Assembly (NCBI GenBank): GCA_963682055.1
Contig: OY821745.1
Coordinates: 10,113,501-10,177,500 of the forward strand
Reading direction: 5' to 3'
Length of the DNA: 64,000 nucleotides
Source of the DNA: Primula veris
Lineage: Eukaryota > Streptophyta > Magnoliopsida > Ericales > Primulaceae
Within the stretch, counting starts at the first letter, position 1, and the number at the start of each line of letters is the position of its first letter. This document shows positions 1 through 13,097 of this stretch, in pieces. The position numbers and the translations under genes were made by a program. The notes beneath the pieces are model-generated. The model was not told the DNA's origin. It ran no database searches and was given only the letters and a program-made list of their open reading frames with translations.

Positions 1-1640
1 TTTACCTTTACGAATAGCAATTGGAAAAGTATCGCCTGTGGCAGGATCTGGAGACGTCGAGGACGAGGGCGAAGGGCTTGCATCATTAGAAAGAGGTTCA
101 CTTATCGAACAATTTGGACTGCGGCCATACACTTTTACGTCTGTGGGCCATACACGACTCGAAGGGCATGGAGGATGGGAAAGTGATGATTCGGGAATAT
201 TTTCGGAGATAGAGCGAGATAATGGCATCGGCGGTATTACTGGAAGCGGAAGAAAATCATTAAGAGTGGTGGAAGTGTAACTCACTGAAATATGGGGTTG
301 ACTCGAAAAAAGTGACATCAGATGAAGTAAAAAACTTACATAAAGTGGGACTGTAACACCGATAGCCTTTTTGAGCTCGTGAATAACCAAGAAATACACA
401 TTTAATAGCACGAGGGTCTAATTTGTCAATTTCAGGTGAAAGTTGATGAACAAAACATGTACAGCCAAAAATGCGAGGAGGTAGAGGAAACCGTGAAATG
501 TGAGGAAATAATATAGATTGCGGGGTTTGACCTTTAAGGACGGAAGATGGCATACGGTTAATTAAATGGCACGAGGTGAGGACATCGTCACTCCAAAAAT
601 GTTTAGGGACATTCATTTGAAACATTAGACATCGAGCTGTTTCAATTAAGTGTTTGATTTTTTCTTTCGGCAACTCCATTTTGTTGAGGAGTATTAAGAG
701 GATGAAGATTGGTGAATAATACCAGAATTGGTCATAAACTCTACAAAGGGTTGGGTAAAATACTCTTTTGCATTGTCACTATGAAGTATGCGAACAGATA
801 AATTAAATTGAGTTTTTATTTCAGCACAAAACGAACAAAAAATAGAAAACAACTCAGAACGATTTTTCATTAAATAAAGCCAAGTGGTTCTAGAGAAATC
901 ATCAACAAATGTAACGAAGTAACGAAATCCCAAATTCGAAATGACACGACTCGGACCCCAAACATCAGAGTGTCATGAATGGAGCATCTACCCTTTTATT
1001 GATCCGGGGTGGAAAAGAAACGCGATGATGCTTTCCTAACTGACATGACTCACAATTTAAAGATTTGACATGACTCAAACTAGGAACTGACTGTTTCAAC
1101 TTATCGAGTGATGGATGTCCCAAACAAAAATGAATCTCTAATGGAGAGGCTGCAATGTGACAAGCAACTGAAGGAAGTGAATGCTCGCTAAATCGATAAA
1201 TTCCTCCCTCTTCACGCCCTATGCCAATCGTCCTCTGTCTTCAAATCCGGAATAGTGACAGAATGAGGAGAAAATGTCACTGAACAGTTTAAGTCTTTAG
1301 TTAATTTGCTAACGGACATTAAATTGAAAGGATAAGACTGAGGATAATTTGACACAAGAACTAGGATGAGCAATACCAATACCATCAACACTGGTGGTAG
1401 CTCCATTTGCCAATGTAACATTAGAAAGATTTTTTGAATGACGAATATTACTAAAAAGATCAATCTTACCAGACATATGATCCGTAGCACCGGAATCAAT
1501 GACCCAAGGAGATGGTAGAGAGGAATTGGAAGAAAAGCATGCCACTGGATTACCTTTATGAGCGTACGAAGCAATAGGAAGAGAAACCTGCTGATCAGCT
1601 TGGTACTTTTGTTACTTTAAATAATCCTCGGGTGAGATAT
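1..1640 (-). pseudogene. copia pol fragment: protease, GAG-pre-integrase, integrase core
   Basis: The aspartic protease motif WVIDSGATDHMSG has its catalytic Asp near 1497. The GAG-pre-integrase/HHCC zinc region is readable at about 1000-1140 (HFCLGHPSLDKLKQ and CESCQLGKH). The integrase core keeps the first Asp near 903 (FVDDFSR) and the second near 777 (HSDNAKEY). The third acidic residue lies in NGVAERK near 665, where the frame shifts in an A-run. The integrase C-terminal part follows at 260-679 (FGCTCFVHQL, CVFLGYS). The parts lie in at least three frames with stops between them. Without joining them no full-length protein is encoded. Confidence 0.88.
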
Positions 1641-1679
1641 TGACTAATTTTGATGTCCCAGAAGCATGTTCATATATAC

Positions 1680-2563
1680 CGAATTGTTCATTGACAGCAT
1701 TGTTAGCTACATAGGCTGGTTTACCATGTAAATCCCAACACTTATCTGCTGTATGGTATAGTTTCCCGCAGTGCGTACATTTTTTCGGAGCGCGTCCCCC
1801 TGGTCACTAGTGCGAGTACCGCGATTATCATTCCGGTGATTTGTACGACTGATACCCCGATTATCGAAACGATTTCCATACAAGTTACTGACTGTCGATG
1901 CGATTTTCATTCAAATTTCGATTATGATTAGGAGCAAAGGAGGATTGTGGTAATTGAGTCGCCAAAGCGGATCGATCGGAAGTTATATTAATTGCCGGCT
2001 TTTGAAATACAGCCCGTGACACCCGTGCATAAGTTTCATCTAGGGATGGTAATTCAGCTCCACTTAGAATCTGCGCTTTTATTGGCTCAAATTCTGGTTT
2101 TAACCTTGCAAGAAATTTCAGAACAGACATCTGCTCTCTTTACTTATTCATTTTTTTTACATCACCAGAGACGGGAAGAACAACATTAAGTTTTTCATGT
2201 AATCGTTTAACCCCTGTATAATAATCTCTAACAGATTTTTCACCTTGCTGTAACTCGAAATACTCGCTAGATAGATCATTACATATGCGACAAATTACTC
2301 GAAAATAACTCAGTGATATAAGTCCACAGTTCACTACAAGTTTCAACATGGCTGCACATATCTAAGATATTAGGGTCCATATAATTCCACATTAAACTAA
2401 CAATCCAAGCATCATCCTTACTCCAGTTGTTATCCTCTTTTGAATTGTTTTCGGTTAGATGATTTTCTTTTTCTTGACATTTTAATAGCTCTAGCCCATT
2501 GTTGATAGCTATCACCATTTAATTTAATAGTAGTGAGTTGCATAGGCATATGAGACTTTTCCA
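1680..2563 (-). pseudogene. copia gag (UBN2-type) with zinc knuckle, frameshifted
   Basis: The likely start is the ATG at 2563-2561 (MEKSHMP...), followed by a copia N-terminal pattern (KLNGDSYQQWARAIK). The frame then shifts near 2480, 2310 and 2130. Segments in different frames keep gag features: WSKDDAWIVSLMWN, then FLARLKPEFEPIKAQILSG, typical of UBN2 gag. Near 1735-1776 a CX2CX4HX4C zinc knuckle is intact (CTHCGKLYHTADKC). Gag would form the cytoplasmic particle and bind element RNA. At least three frame breaks make this a pseudogene. Confidence 0.85.
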
Positions 2564-2956
2564 TATTATTATAACCAATGAGCAAAACTCAGCGAAAACA
2601 CTTAACAAACCCAGAAAAAAAAACGAATCGCAAACCAAACAGCCAATGAACAGATTTTACCGAAGATAATAAATAAAACCAAATACCAAATACCAATTGA
2701 ACACAGATCTGAAACAATATAACCTGGTTTAAGCTAAAAAGGGAGCAGCGACAACAAATACGTGTCGAATACAGTCGAGGTGACGATAAACAGACGAAAA
2801 TACGCAGGTAACAGTTTGCGTAAACACTGAAAAGAGATGGGCAATTGTACTCGGAAGGAGATAATTTTTATTTTTATTTTTTATTTTTTGTAATTTAGGG
2901 TTTGTGTATAGCGGTGGCTAGGGTTTTATTATAGTGACGGTTAGGTTAATTAACCT

Positions 2957-2968
2957 GCTCTGATACCA
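2957..2968 (-). promoter_or_regulatory. primer-binding site (initiator tRNA-Met)
   Basis: On the minus strand the 12 bases are TGGTATCAGAGC, the standard plant copia primer-binding site complementary to the 3' end of initiator tRNA-Met. It directly abuts the LTR, which starts with TG at 2969 on the plus strand. Confidence 0.93.
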
Positions 2969-3184
2969 TGTAAATATAAATGAAAGCAGAAAAAGACACA
3001 GAGATTTAACGTGTTTCGGCTGAGCCTACGTGCACGGGTATAAACTGAGTACATACCCATTAGGGTTGTCTCCATCTCTTTATATAGTAGTGTGTAATAA
3101 GCATGTGACATATCTTGGAGATTGCCACTGCCATAATTAGAATATTACAATATCAATCATCATTATATACAATATCAATTAACA
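2969..3184 (-). repeat. 5' LTR of the copia element
   Basis: The segment starts TG next to the primer site and probably ends CA near 3184 (AATTAACA), giving an LTR of about 216 bp. On the minus strand it has a TATA box (TATATAAAG, about 3080-3090) about 110 bp before the primer site, a plausible U3/R layout. The outer border is inferred, because the other LTR and the target duplication cannot be seen. Confidence 0.72.
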
Positions 3185-3499
3185 GTTTCAAACCCGGATT
3201 GTCTGTTCTTACTCACGAGTTGAAGTTCATGTGCTTGGCCAACTTAAAATTAACATCTATTTCGAGTGAACCACACTTTTTCCTCCATTGTTTAAGAGAT
3301 ACCTCTCAAAAAATAAAAATAGTGAAGTACTAAAGCTTGGTTATGTGTTATTTGGGAGTATATAGCCTTCAGCCTTGTGGTTCAAGCTAATACTAAATGC
3401 GTAGCTTTGAACACAAGTGTTATGCTAATGAGATTTCACTTGCGCATATAATTCATTTAAATTAAGCACAAGTTATTTATTTATTTATTTATGTATTAG

Positions 3500-5869
3500 A
3501 AAAGTTTGTCAAAAGTTAAAGCTGGTTCACTGCAGTATTCTCCGGCTTTGGAGAAAGCCAAAAAGCTTGAAGCGGGTTTGTCTCAGGAGCATCCAAGCTT
3601 CATTAAGGAAATGACACCTTTAGATGTTACAGACCATTTTTTTATGGTAAGACATTTGCCTGTTTAAAGTATAGGAGCTTATATAGTTGCAATTCTTTAA
3701 GCTTAGGTTATTTGTCGTCAAGAGTTGCAGTTCATATGTTGCCCAACCCAAAAATTAGCTTAAATCCTAAGTTTTTTAAGTTTTCGGTCCTGAAGATGCC
3801 TAAGGTATTAGAAACTTGAACCAAACAATTTTCTCAACCTTAAATGAGTATTTCTTGCTAGTGAAAACCCAAGGAGATATGCAATACTTGCTACCGATAT
3901 ATATATTATACATGGGTAGGAAATTGTAAAGTTGTGCTTTTAATCATGTTTCAGAACCAGCAACTAGAAATGAATGAGAATTAGTCAATAAACAAGTGAC
4001 GATACTCTTTTATTTTCCTTGAAATTATTTTCCTGTTTGTTGGTCAGAGATTTCCTCGCCAGTTTAGTAATTTGCATCTACCGGCTGGCGAAGTAACACT
4101 TGTAATTTTGGAGGACGAAAAGGGGAAACAATACAAAAGCAAGTATCTTCCTCACTGGGCCGCGCTTAGTGCTGGATGGAGACATTTTACAATTGTTAAA
4201 AGTTTGCGTGAACACGATGTTGTGGTTTTCCATTTGATACAGCCATTCACATTCAAGGTAAACATATCTGTTGTTTCAGCGTATCAAATATGCATTTGTA
4301 CAATTTGATAATATTTGCCACTGTCTTTTTTAAGGTACTTTAATCAGAACCAGCAAGAACAAATTTTGTATATATCTTCTCCTTAATGGACCTAGGAGTT
4401 GTTTAAACTGAAAAAATTGTAGGAAATATTTTAGAAATGACAGGTATTTTGACTTATAGAACCTTGATTAAAAGTTAAAACTAACAATTATTGCCGAAAC
4501 ATGTCTTATTTACAAAGTAGAGATATCTCTAAGAGGATGTTGTCAACTTTTTTTGCATATTAGGAATTTTTTTATATAAAAAAACTGGGAACTAAACAGC
4601 CAAATTCGGGCGTACCCCAACATGTTATAAACGCAAGTACAGTTTAGGGTATATAGACAGGAAAATCGCAAATATGCCTATTTATCTAAATTTTTGGTTA
4701 CAGCTGCTTATTACCTCTTTATCATTTTTCCCAATGTCATTGATGCTTATTCACTTGTCATTACTTTCAATTTAAGGTCTATATATTGCGGCCAGATGAT
4801 TTTGATCCGGTCGACAAAGAATCTATTATTCGGAAACCTATAGAATATTATCTCGGTAAGTATCTGTGATCGATTGTTTTGTTGTAGTAAGATCAGTTTC
4901 ATTTGTTTTTTTACTTTTGAGTAGTTGGTCATGAGCCTCAAATATGTCAGCTTTTCTACTTAATAGCCGCAGCAATACAACATATCCCTGCACATGTACA
5001 TACACAGATGGCTTAGGCAGTCTCACATAATGAATTTATACGAGGCTCACTGCCACTTTATTAATTTACATATAAATCTGTGTATATGCAATCATTACTC
5101 TTATTTTCGACGTTCAACTTTTTACTGCCATTCAGCTTTAACATTTTATTATTGCTATATAGAAAAGAAAAGAGGATGTAAGAAACCGAAAGAACATACA
5201 ACGGTTGTCAGACCAAAAGTCTCTCAAAAAGACGTTAAAGCAAACAACTTAACCCCGGAAAATCGTGACATCGCAGATAGCAGCTCACTGATCACAGATG
5301 AGGACAGATTTTCTAAAACTCTTTCCAGTATCAGAAAATTCAAAATCATCATTGAAAACAAAACAATCGACCCCGAAATTCCTAAACAAATCCGCTCTGG
5401 CTACTTCAACCTCTGCCATACCAGGAAAACGTTGCTACACCGCGACCTTATCAAGGGCATCAACAAAAAACTGGCAGCATCGATTATCTCGGAGACGACT
5501 AACATTGCAGATGCTATTACAAATAGTGAAATATCTACTCCTCGAGAAGATATAGCTTATTGGAACGCAGCTCTACAAAGTTTCGAGTTCCTTGGTATGG
5601 ATATAGGCTTTATTCGGGCTCGTTTGGACCGTCTTTTGGAAATCACTCGGGAACTTAGCAAGTCTATTTCTTCTTTGAAGAAAAATAAAAATGATGATGA
5701 TGATTCGGACCTGGTTCGCATCGAGGAGGAGATAAAAGAATACGAGAAAAAAGTTGAGGAGCTGAAACTTTTGAAGAAAAAATTAGAAATGAGACAGAAT
5801 GAATCTGTGGAAGAAGTTGTTGAAAGATTTAAAGTAATGTACAAGGAAGAAGCTAAGGCCCCATGGTAA
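3500..5869 (+). CDS. B3 domain-containing protein (At3g19184/At5g42700 type), 5' exons not found
   Basis: A putative nuclear DNA-binding protein. Four exons fit: 3500-3646, 4048-4257, 4777-4855 and 5163-5869, all with GT-AG introns and continuous phase. Exons 1-3 encode one B3 domain: HPSFIKEM, then RFPRQFSNLHLP, ALSAGWRHF and HDVVVFHLIQP, ending VYILRPDD. The last exon (about 234 codons) carries the family's C-terminal region (ISETTNIADAI, FEFLGMDIGFIRARLD) and a charged coiled coil, ending EAKAPW. Exon sizes match the minus-strand paralogue at 8955-12966: the 210 bp B3 exon is identical in length. The paralogue's first three exons (about 60 codons) have no counterpart here. The copia LTR lies only 315 bp upstream, so the 5' exons are either lost or beyond the window on the far side of the element. 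The gene may be a pseudogene, though its remaining frame is clean. Confidence 0.85.
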
Positions 5870-8800
5870 CTGCTATAAGTCTTTTAAGTAGCTTTTGGTG
5901 GTGATGCTAAATATAATTTTGTTGGTTGTTCAAGTGTATGGAACAACAATCTGAACCGAGTATATTTTGAATTTAACTACTGTGCGACTGTGTGTGTATA
6001 TGATGTACATTATATTGCACAATATGTCTTGCTACTTCTTCTGTGTACATAAGTCAGTTGTATGTATCCGAGAAATGATTTGCCTTTTATATATAATCAA
6101 AAGCGCTTGCACTCATATCAGGAAATATATGTTAATATTTTTAGAGAAAACGAATAAAATGTAGTATTTGTCCATAAAGACTTTCAAACAAGATAAGCCT
6201 GGAGGTAACCGTGAATATTCATTAGGCTTGGGTGACAAAGTCCATGCGTGCTAAATTGTCAAGCTGTGTCTGCCCTCTGCCTAAAAAAGTTGTAGTAGCT
6301 TTTTTTATGTCCGGTCTGCTAGGAGTCATTAGTGAATATTGCAATTTAAACTTATACACTGGAAAAATCTCTTGTCCATTTGCATAATTAGTGGAGAATG
6401 ATATAAGGAATGTAATTACTACCCGGAGCTAGATATGTATGTTTTGGAAATTGACCAGCGACCATGTTACAACCGAAAAAACTATCAGCACTTGATTAGT
6501 CTTTTCTGAATCAGTATACTTCAAATCTCAAAGAAATCATAATGTACAGTATACCTAATGCAGAAAACCAAAGAGTCGTCAAAATATAACCATGTAAAAT
6601 GTATGTCAGTATGCAGCATATGCATGAGAATAAGGAATTCCTTAATTATCCTCCCCGTTGGACGCAAACTGCCACTAAAACACAACTTTAGAGCATCCGC
6701 TAAAGACTTGATCTCTATGAGGATGAACATTCAGTTAATCTATATCAACTGAACATCCTCCCAACAAGATGCAGTGATGCATCGTGCACGGTTTTATAGA
6801 TGTGAGAAAAGTCGTGGACGATAATAGAGCAAAGTATAAACAAAAAGTTATAATTATGAATGAAGAATATAGAGACTGGCTGTTTTGGTGCGCGCAAACT
6901 ACAGAGAGACTATATAGAATGTAGTTTTAATGGTATAAACGTGGTGGATCCGCTTGTTGTTTTAGAGTGGCGATTAAATACCAAAAATTAATGGTTACTT
7001 TTGTCATAATTGATTCGATAGTTCAAACTAATGCATGAATAAAAGTTGATGTTTTGTTAAAGGATGCATGCATGATGGATGAGGTAAAAAAATGCTTTGA
7101 AATTTTATATGATCGAGATATGCATAATGACGGCTACTGTTGGGCAACTACAAAATCTGGCAGACAAGATTGAAATGAGCGTGATGGAGATGTGTATGTC
7201 GCTATAGTTGTGTAGAAAAACCATAAATGTGATATATAGGACCAAAAATGAGAAGATCCATTTTTTCAGATTATGAGTAGTTCCGATCGGAGGTATGCTG
7301 AGAGAGAGGTGACTTAAATGAAAAGACACGTAACAATGAGACCTGATCAGAAAAAGTGAGGGTATAAACCTACGTTTCCGGAAATTGACATATTCTTTCC
7401 ATGAATGGATCGGTTTATTCATGAACGGATTTATTCATGAACGGATCCAACACGATTTATTCATGAAAGAATCCTTTTCTTTTCATCCCTAGTTAGGGCG
7501 TCACTTTGAAAACAAGACCAAATCTCATGTTTATTTTAGTATTCTATAATAAAGTCGCGAAAGAATGCCGAGAAGAACGACGAAAGGTGGAGTTGGGTTT
7601 TTGAGACAATTTTAAAACTAGCTATTTGAGTTATAGGAAGCTATGTTGCGGCCAGTATTAGGTTTCCGGGATAAATCCAGAAAATAATTCGGGTTTATAA
7701 ATAGGAGGACAAAATCTATTATTACTTTCTTTCTGAGAAAACTTTATCACTAGAATTATATCCTCCCCCACTCCATCGCCGATCACCGATTCATCATTCT
7801 CGTCACAGAGGGACCGCAAAACGAATCCTGTCCTGTCCGCCGATCCCCAATGGTGTCTCCGGCATGAAAGTGGCAACACATGAAGTACTTCAGCTGTGTT
7901 AACCGACGGCGGTGGCAGCCCAGGTAGAAACCATAACAATTGTAGCAGTGTACCACACGATGAAGATGACAATTGTCTAATTAATTATTTTAGAAATCGT
8001 TATTTACTTGGTTTAATAAAAAAAATATGTTGGAAATGAACTGATTGCTAAGCCAACGGTCACAAAGTGGGTTACCTCATTGTCATACTAATTATCAAAG
8101 AAGAAAAAAAAACAACTCTGAAGTTAACGAACACAATTTTAGCTTTTTAAAAATTCGACCATATGATTTGAATTCGTGACATCATTACATTGTAATTCAA
8201 TACAATATCATATGCTTATTTTTCACTTTATAAGGTCATCCACCGGTGGTTCTTCAAAAACTTTGAAGTACCCGATAACAGTACTTCGTGACATACCAAA
8301 TACTTTTGCTTGTAAGAAAAACAAAAATGACAAAAAAAAAATAATGTTTTCAATACAATGCTAATGCTAATTATTATGGCATGTTAGTTTAAAAAATGTT
8401 AAACATAGGTAAAGAAAATTGAACCTACTTCAACACTAACTACTCCTTTTAATAAAGTTTTACATAAATGAAATTTGCATAAAAAAATTACTATTTTGCT
8501 TTTTAAGTTACAGAAACTTGTCAGAAATCATTCTCTGTATGAGTAAACAGTCTGTATTTGGTTGAAAAAAATTGAAAAAGGCTCGACAAAAAAAATGAAG
8601 GCTGCAAAAGAACTGGGATTATTCGTCTCAACATTTTTCCCGAACAGGAAACAAAGCGAATAATTTAACCAAATAGTAAAAGCGTAAAAGCAAAAGGCTA
8701 AACTTGAGCCAAAAAATTACAGTGAAATTAAAGGTATAATATGAGTGAATCATGTCATTAACTCCACAAAAGGTTGAATTCAATCAACACCGTGTTAGTT

Positions 8801-8954
8801 TTTCCACTAGCTCGACTAACATATCGACAAAAGCTAACAAAAAGGGAAATGCTACACCACAAACTAACAAAATATGTGGCTAAATACGATTAAGATAGAC
8901 AATATACCCGCAAGTCTTTACATCCCCAGTGTCACAATTTTTTTATTTTTTTTT
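5870..8954. other. intergenic spacer between convergent B3 genes
   Basis: About 3.1 kb between two genes that converge tail to tail. It presumably holds both 3' UTRs. I see no convincing gene. It is AT-rich, with short A and T runs. A 104-codon minus-strand reading frame at 7658-7972 shows no recognisable domain. Confidence 0.6.
7394..7475. repeat. short tandem repeat, TTTATTCATGAACGGAT-like, about three copies
   Basis: The 17 bp word TTTATTCATGAACGGAT occurs twice in close succession (about 7413-7446). Degenerate copies lie on each side (ATGAATGGATCGG before, TTTATTCATGAAAGAAT after). It lies in the spacer between the B3 genes. No function is inferred. Confidence 0.75.
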
Positions 8955-11900
8955 TCACCATGAAGTACTAGCTTCTTTCTTGAACATACTCTCGATTGTC
9001 TCATTCTCCACCATTAGCCCCTCGATCTCAGAATCTAACACTTTAACCCCTTCTTTCAACTCCAAAAGCCTAGCCTCAAGTGTTCTCATTTCCTCTTGTG
9101 CCTTGGCCCTTTCCAGTTTCTTATTTTCCAGAACAATTTGCGATTCAAAAACAAGGTTCATAAGCTGTTTGATTCTAGCACGAAGAAACGCAACATCCAT
9201 ACCCAACTTCTCAAACCCTTCGAAGGTTTGATCCCACGTCATAAGATTTTCTTTCGCATTTGAAAACCTGATAGCTCTTATAGCATCCGCGATATTAACA
9301 GTTTCAGAAATTACCCCAGAAATTAGACTCAAGTTTAGACCCTTGAGAAAGTTAACGTGAAGAAACTTGTTTTGGCTACAACAAAGATGATAGTATTTTA
9401 CTCGAAGATGTGGGGGTATTTTGGAATCAATTACTACCCCATCCACATGAATCTCAAAACTATCGATACTCTTTATGTTTTCAAAATCAGGTGCAGAATC
9501 TGAGAATCTAATCCCCTCGGACATTTCTGAGATAACATCATCACTATCATTTTCGTTTTGCCCTTTGCTCGTGCCAAGTTCAAAGTTCGAACACACGGTG
9601 TCTTTTCCATCGAGGTCGTCTTTGCAAATGTTTAGCGGGATAGGGTTGTCCAAATATCTATCTTCATAAATCTCCATAACATTTTGAGTTTGACCTTTGT
9701 AAGTAATTACAAGGAGAAGATGATTACTATAAGCATTTTAAACAGTAAATCATTCTATAAATTTGAGATATTTCGTAAAAAGAATTATATTGGCAGTTAT
9801 GGCTGAGCTAATAAATTGTGGTTTATAACAAAGAGGCTTGTTTAGTTCCAGGGTTCAACCTAATTATGTTTATTGCTTAGAAGATGTACAAAATCTGGTT
9901 GACCATCTGTATAGCTGATAAGTCATTCTGGTTTTATGTTCTGGAGAATGTAGAAGTTTTAAGCTTAATAAGCTCAGGTTTTTCTAAGCATGTCAATTGT
10001 CAACCGACTTGATGAAAAGAGGCAGCCAAACGAACAACTTTAAATTTAAAAACCAAGCTAAATTATTAATGAAGCTCAACTTACCATATTCGACACATGA
10101 TCGAGTCTGAGTATCTAAAGTTAGAAGCCCCATAGCCCCATCCACTTCGGACAAATTATTTGCTCTCACAATGTAAACCTACACAGGAATAGGAAAACCA
10201 GATACAAGCAATGTTTTCAATTCAATCGGCTTGTTAGGTTGCAGTTTTAAGAAAACAAGCTGGGATCTTTTAGCTTAAGAAAAAAGTTGGGTTCGTCCTG
10301 CTTAAAGCTACTAGCCTTTTCAGGCCAGAAAATAGAAATGCCCAACTTTTAACCAGATAAACAGTCCAATTTTAAAGCAAAAAATATACAAAAACTGGGA
10401 TTAAAGGCTACAACCAAACGAAAATAAATTCTTGAATTTGGAAAAACAAATGAGCCATAAAAAATAGTACCTTGAGCTTGCAAGGTTGAATCAACTGAAA
10501 AATCAATACATCTCCCTCAACCAACTTGTGCGCAATCGAAAATCCTCTCCATCCCGCACTTAGCCCATTTTTACGCGATAAATACTTTGTTTCGTATTGT
10601 CCTCCGCTTTCGTTGACCAAAACAACTTTGTGTTCACCTTCTTTCGGAAAATGCAGGTTGCAAAATGACTTTGGTAAACCCTGGTGCCCATAAACTAGTT
10701 AGTAATAAACAATCAAATCGTAAAATAACGAGATAATGTAAATGAGTAATGCTAGGTGTCAACCCAATTGCCAGATTACTTGAGACCATGTTCAGAAGAA
10801 TGTTAAAAATATGACAGCAAGATAAAGCTTTTTTGTAGAGCTTCAATAAGGCAGGTTACGCTTCGCGTAATATTTATTGCTCATAAATACAATAATATAG
10901 CTAAAGTTAAGTTAAACTACTAGTTAAGTTAAACACTAATAAGCAATAAAAAAATTGACATTAGCCCAATAGAATCACACACATACAAAATAGATGATTA
11001 TACCAAAAAACTAAACCTCACACATTTCGCGCTTTGATTTGTACATCTTTTTGCATCATCTGCGCTTTTTGCTGAAACTCTAATTTTTTTACCATTATAG
11101 GTAAAAAGCGCACTTCAGAGGGCAAAAATGCATGTTATTTACTACTAATATGTTTCAGAGTATGACACTTAGGACTTGTTTGGTTCCAGATTTTATGCTC
11201 AACTCTTTACCAGCTTACTAGCTTTAAGCTTTCATGAACCTAGATAATCTAAATAGTCATTCAGTCTTGAAGAAATCTCAGCTAGTATGCTAAAAAAGCT
11301 GCAACCAAGATATTGTTTCTTTAAGAGAAATTCTGGTCTTACAAGCCAAAATCCGCCTGTAACGTGTGATAAGAGCATCGGTTTAATACAGCTAGGGTAC
11401 TTTGATTGCAGATTTGCTTGAACCTCTTCAGCTCGCTTCATAGCTAAATTGTTGGTTTCGACTAAAGCCGAACACTTCTTTACCGGGACAATCTGTTTAT
11501 CCTTGATGCTTAGAGAAGCAAAAATTCATTGTTAAAAGATGACAAAATGTTGCATAAGTTTGGAAGAAGAAAAAATGGATGTTAATTTACCTTGTTGCTT
11601 TTTCGGTAACGTTGAAACTTACCTGTTAATGAATGGAAAAGATTTTACGTTAGTTAAAGATGAAGAAATTAGGAAAAAAACTTGCTACTAAAGCTCCCTA
11701 AAAACACTTTTGGTGATGACAAAAAACTAAAAGGGATCAACCACAGATAGTACATGCTACTGTTATTATTTTTTTATGATCTTAACTCCAAAATTGAAAC
11801 ATTTACATAATAAGATGGCTCAGGCCGACACAAGAATGCTTCCAGCTAGCCCCACGCTAACTACTTGACTCACTCTTTATAGAAAAAAAGGTCACAGCTA

Positions 11901-12966
11901 TGGTCTATTTAACACTTGACATTATATCATCATATTGGAGTGAAATTTGGCAGTATTCTAATTTTCACAAAAAGAGGAATATTTAAGTTTTCCGGGGTTG
12001 ATTGGCCCAACTTGTGATGCATTTTTTTGAGCAGTTTGATTTTTTTCTCCCTCGAAGTCGGATTACTCAAGCTGGCTGCACAGTTTTATTCACTCACTCA
12101 AATACTTCAGCTTGTATACTCAATATTACAACCCTCAAGCATTTTCTAATTTTTCTTAAAAGATAACATGTAATCGGCTACTCGACTAATTAGCTCAGCT
12201 ATATTTATTTTTACACTTAAACAAAAACAACTATAAAGCATTTTTCCATAGTTTGTAGAAAGATACTATCTTTTTAGCTACTAAACACACAGAAACAAAA
12301 ACAAAAAACACAGGCCACATCATACCTCCAACATCTAACAGTCTCACAAAATGTCAAGAAAAGCTCAAACTAAACTTCCACTCATGACGTGTTTGGCACC
12401 ACCTTCGTCTTTTCACTTATAAGTGACTTATAACTTCTTTCTGTTGATAAGTCCTTTTTTACTTATTTTAATTTAATATAAAAAATGATTTAATTAATCA
12501 ATGTACTTTGAGTAAATTTTATGTGAAAAGGCTAAAAAACACTAAAATTCCTATCTTCTCTGCTTTTGAGCTTTTTTTGACCAAAAATATATCTTTCAAA
12601 AAGCTAAAAAAAACTGAGAAAAAAAGCTGTTTCCAAACAGGCACTTATATATTACTTTTCTAATTAAAAAGAGAGTGAAATAAAAGGGAAATAAATAGGA
12701 GTAAAGAAAGCCCTTACTTTTTTAGTTTTCTTTTTAAGAGGCGAATGTTTTTCGGAAAGTATCTTCCTCTTGATCTCCAATGCCTTGCTCACATTACTCT
12801 GTCAATAAAAATAAAAATAAAAAAACTTCAAGAACATGCCTAAAATATTAATATAAAATATCATACACAGATTTTAAAAAAAATAGGCAAGGGTTGTAAC
12901 CTTTGGGGAAGAGCAAGACCCATGAGGGCTTTTTCTAGGAGATAGCTGTTGTGATATTATTGCCAT
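8955..12966 (-). CDS. B3 domain-containing protein (At3g19184/At5g42700 type), complete, 7 exons
   Basis: Exons in transcript order: 12966-12901, 12798-12718, 11622-11591, 11508-11343, 10680-10471, 10178-10085, 9694-8955. All introns are GT-AG and the sum is 1389 bp (462 aa plus TGA). The start MAIISQQLSPRK is the first ATG of a clean frame. Residues 1-60 are basic, with an NLS-like PLKKKTKK. Residues about 97-192 form the B3 DNA-binding domain (SHVTGGFWL, FCNLHFPK, GLSAGWRGF, GDVLIFQLIQP, VYIVRA). The C-terminal ~245 residues hold the family block VISETVNIADAI and a long coiled coil (about 380-458), probably for dimerisation. It is probably a nuclear transcription factor; targets are unknown. 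It is the intact paralogue of the plus-strand gene at 3500-5869. A TA/GA microsatellite lies 65-130 bp upstream of its ATG. Confidence 0.93.
12388..12655. mobile_element. candidate MITE in B3 gene intron 2
   Basis: Ends resemble each other in inverted orientation: GTGTTTGGCACC at the left, and GTGCCTGTTTGGAAAC when the right end is reverse-complemented. Inside are A-rich, hAT-MITE-like sequences (CTTATAAGTGACTTATAA). A target duplication is not clear, so the class is uncertain. Confidence 0.4.
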
Positions 12967-13029
12967 TATTTTCCACTTCTTTCTTTTATTATCTTTTATA
13001 TTCCATTTAAGTTTTTAACACACAAATAG

Positions 13030-13031
<2 letters not shown>

Positions 13032-13093
<62 letters not shown>
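13032..13093. repeat. compound (TA)n(GA)n microsatellite
   Basis: About 29 bp of TA followed by 33 bp of GA. It starts 66 bp upstream of the start codon of the minus-strand B3 gene, so in transcript sense it is a CT tract followed by TA, in the leader or core promoter. Confidence 0.95.

Positions 13094-13097
<4 letters not shown>

Larger units (their letters stand above)
1..2968 (-). mobile_element. Ty1/copia retrotransposon, internal region, truncated by window start
   Basis: Read on the minus strand, the order is primer site, gag, zinc knuckle, aspartic protease, integrase HHCC and integrase core. That order (integrase before reverse transcriptase) defines Ty1/copia. The left edge of the window falls in the linker before reverse transcriptase: the last readable residues are PIAIRKGK, a usual copia lead-in. 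Reverse transcriptase, RNase H and the 3' LTR are therefore off the window. The coding region is split by several frameshifts and stops, so this copy is not autonomous. Confidence 0.93.

Noticed and set aside
38..280. 80-codon plus-strand reading frame at the window start
   Set aside because: It lies antisense to the variable linker of the copia polyprotein and resembles nothing; a shadow frame.
7658..7972. 104-codon minus-strand reading frame starting MSSSSCGTLLQLLWFLP
   Set aside because: No domain, no family pattern and no supporting exon structure. Composition fits chance in this spacer, although a small unknown gene is not excluded.
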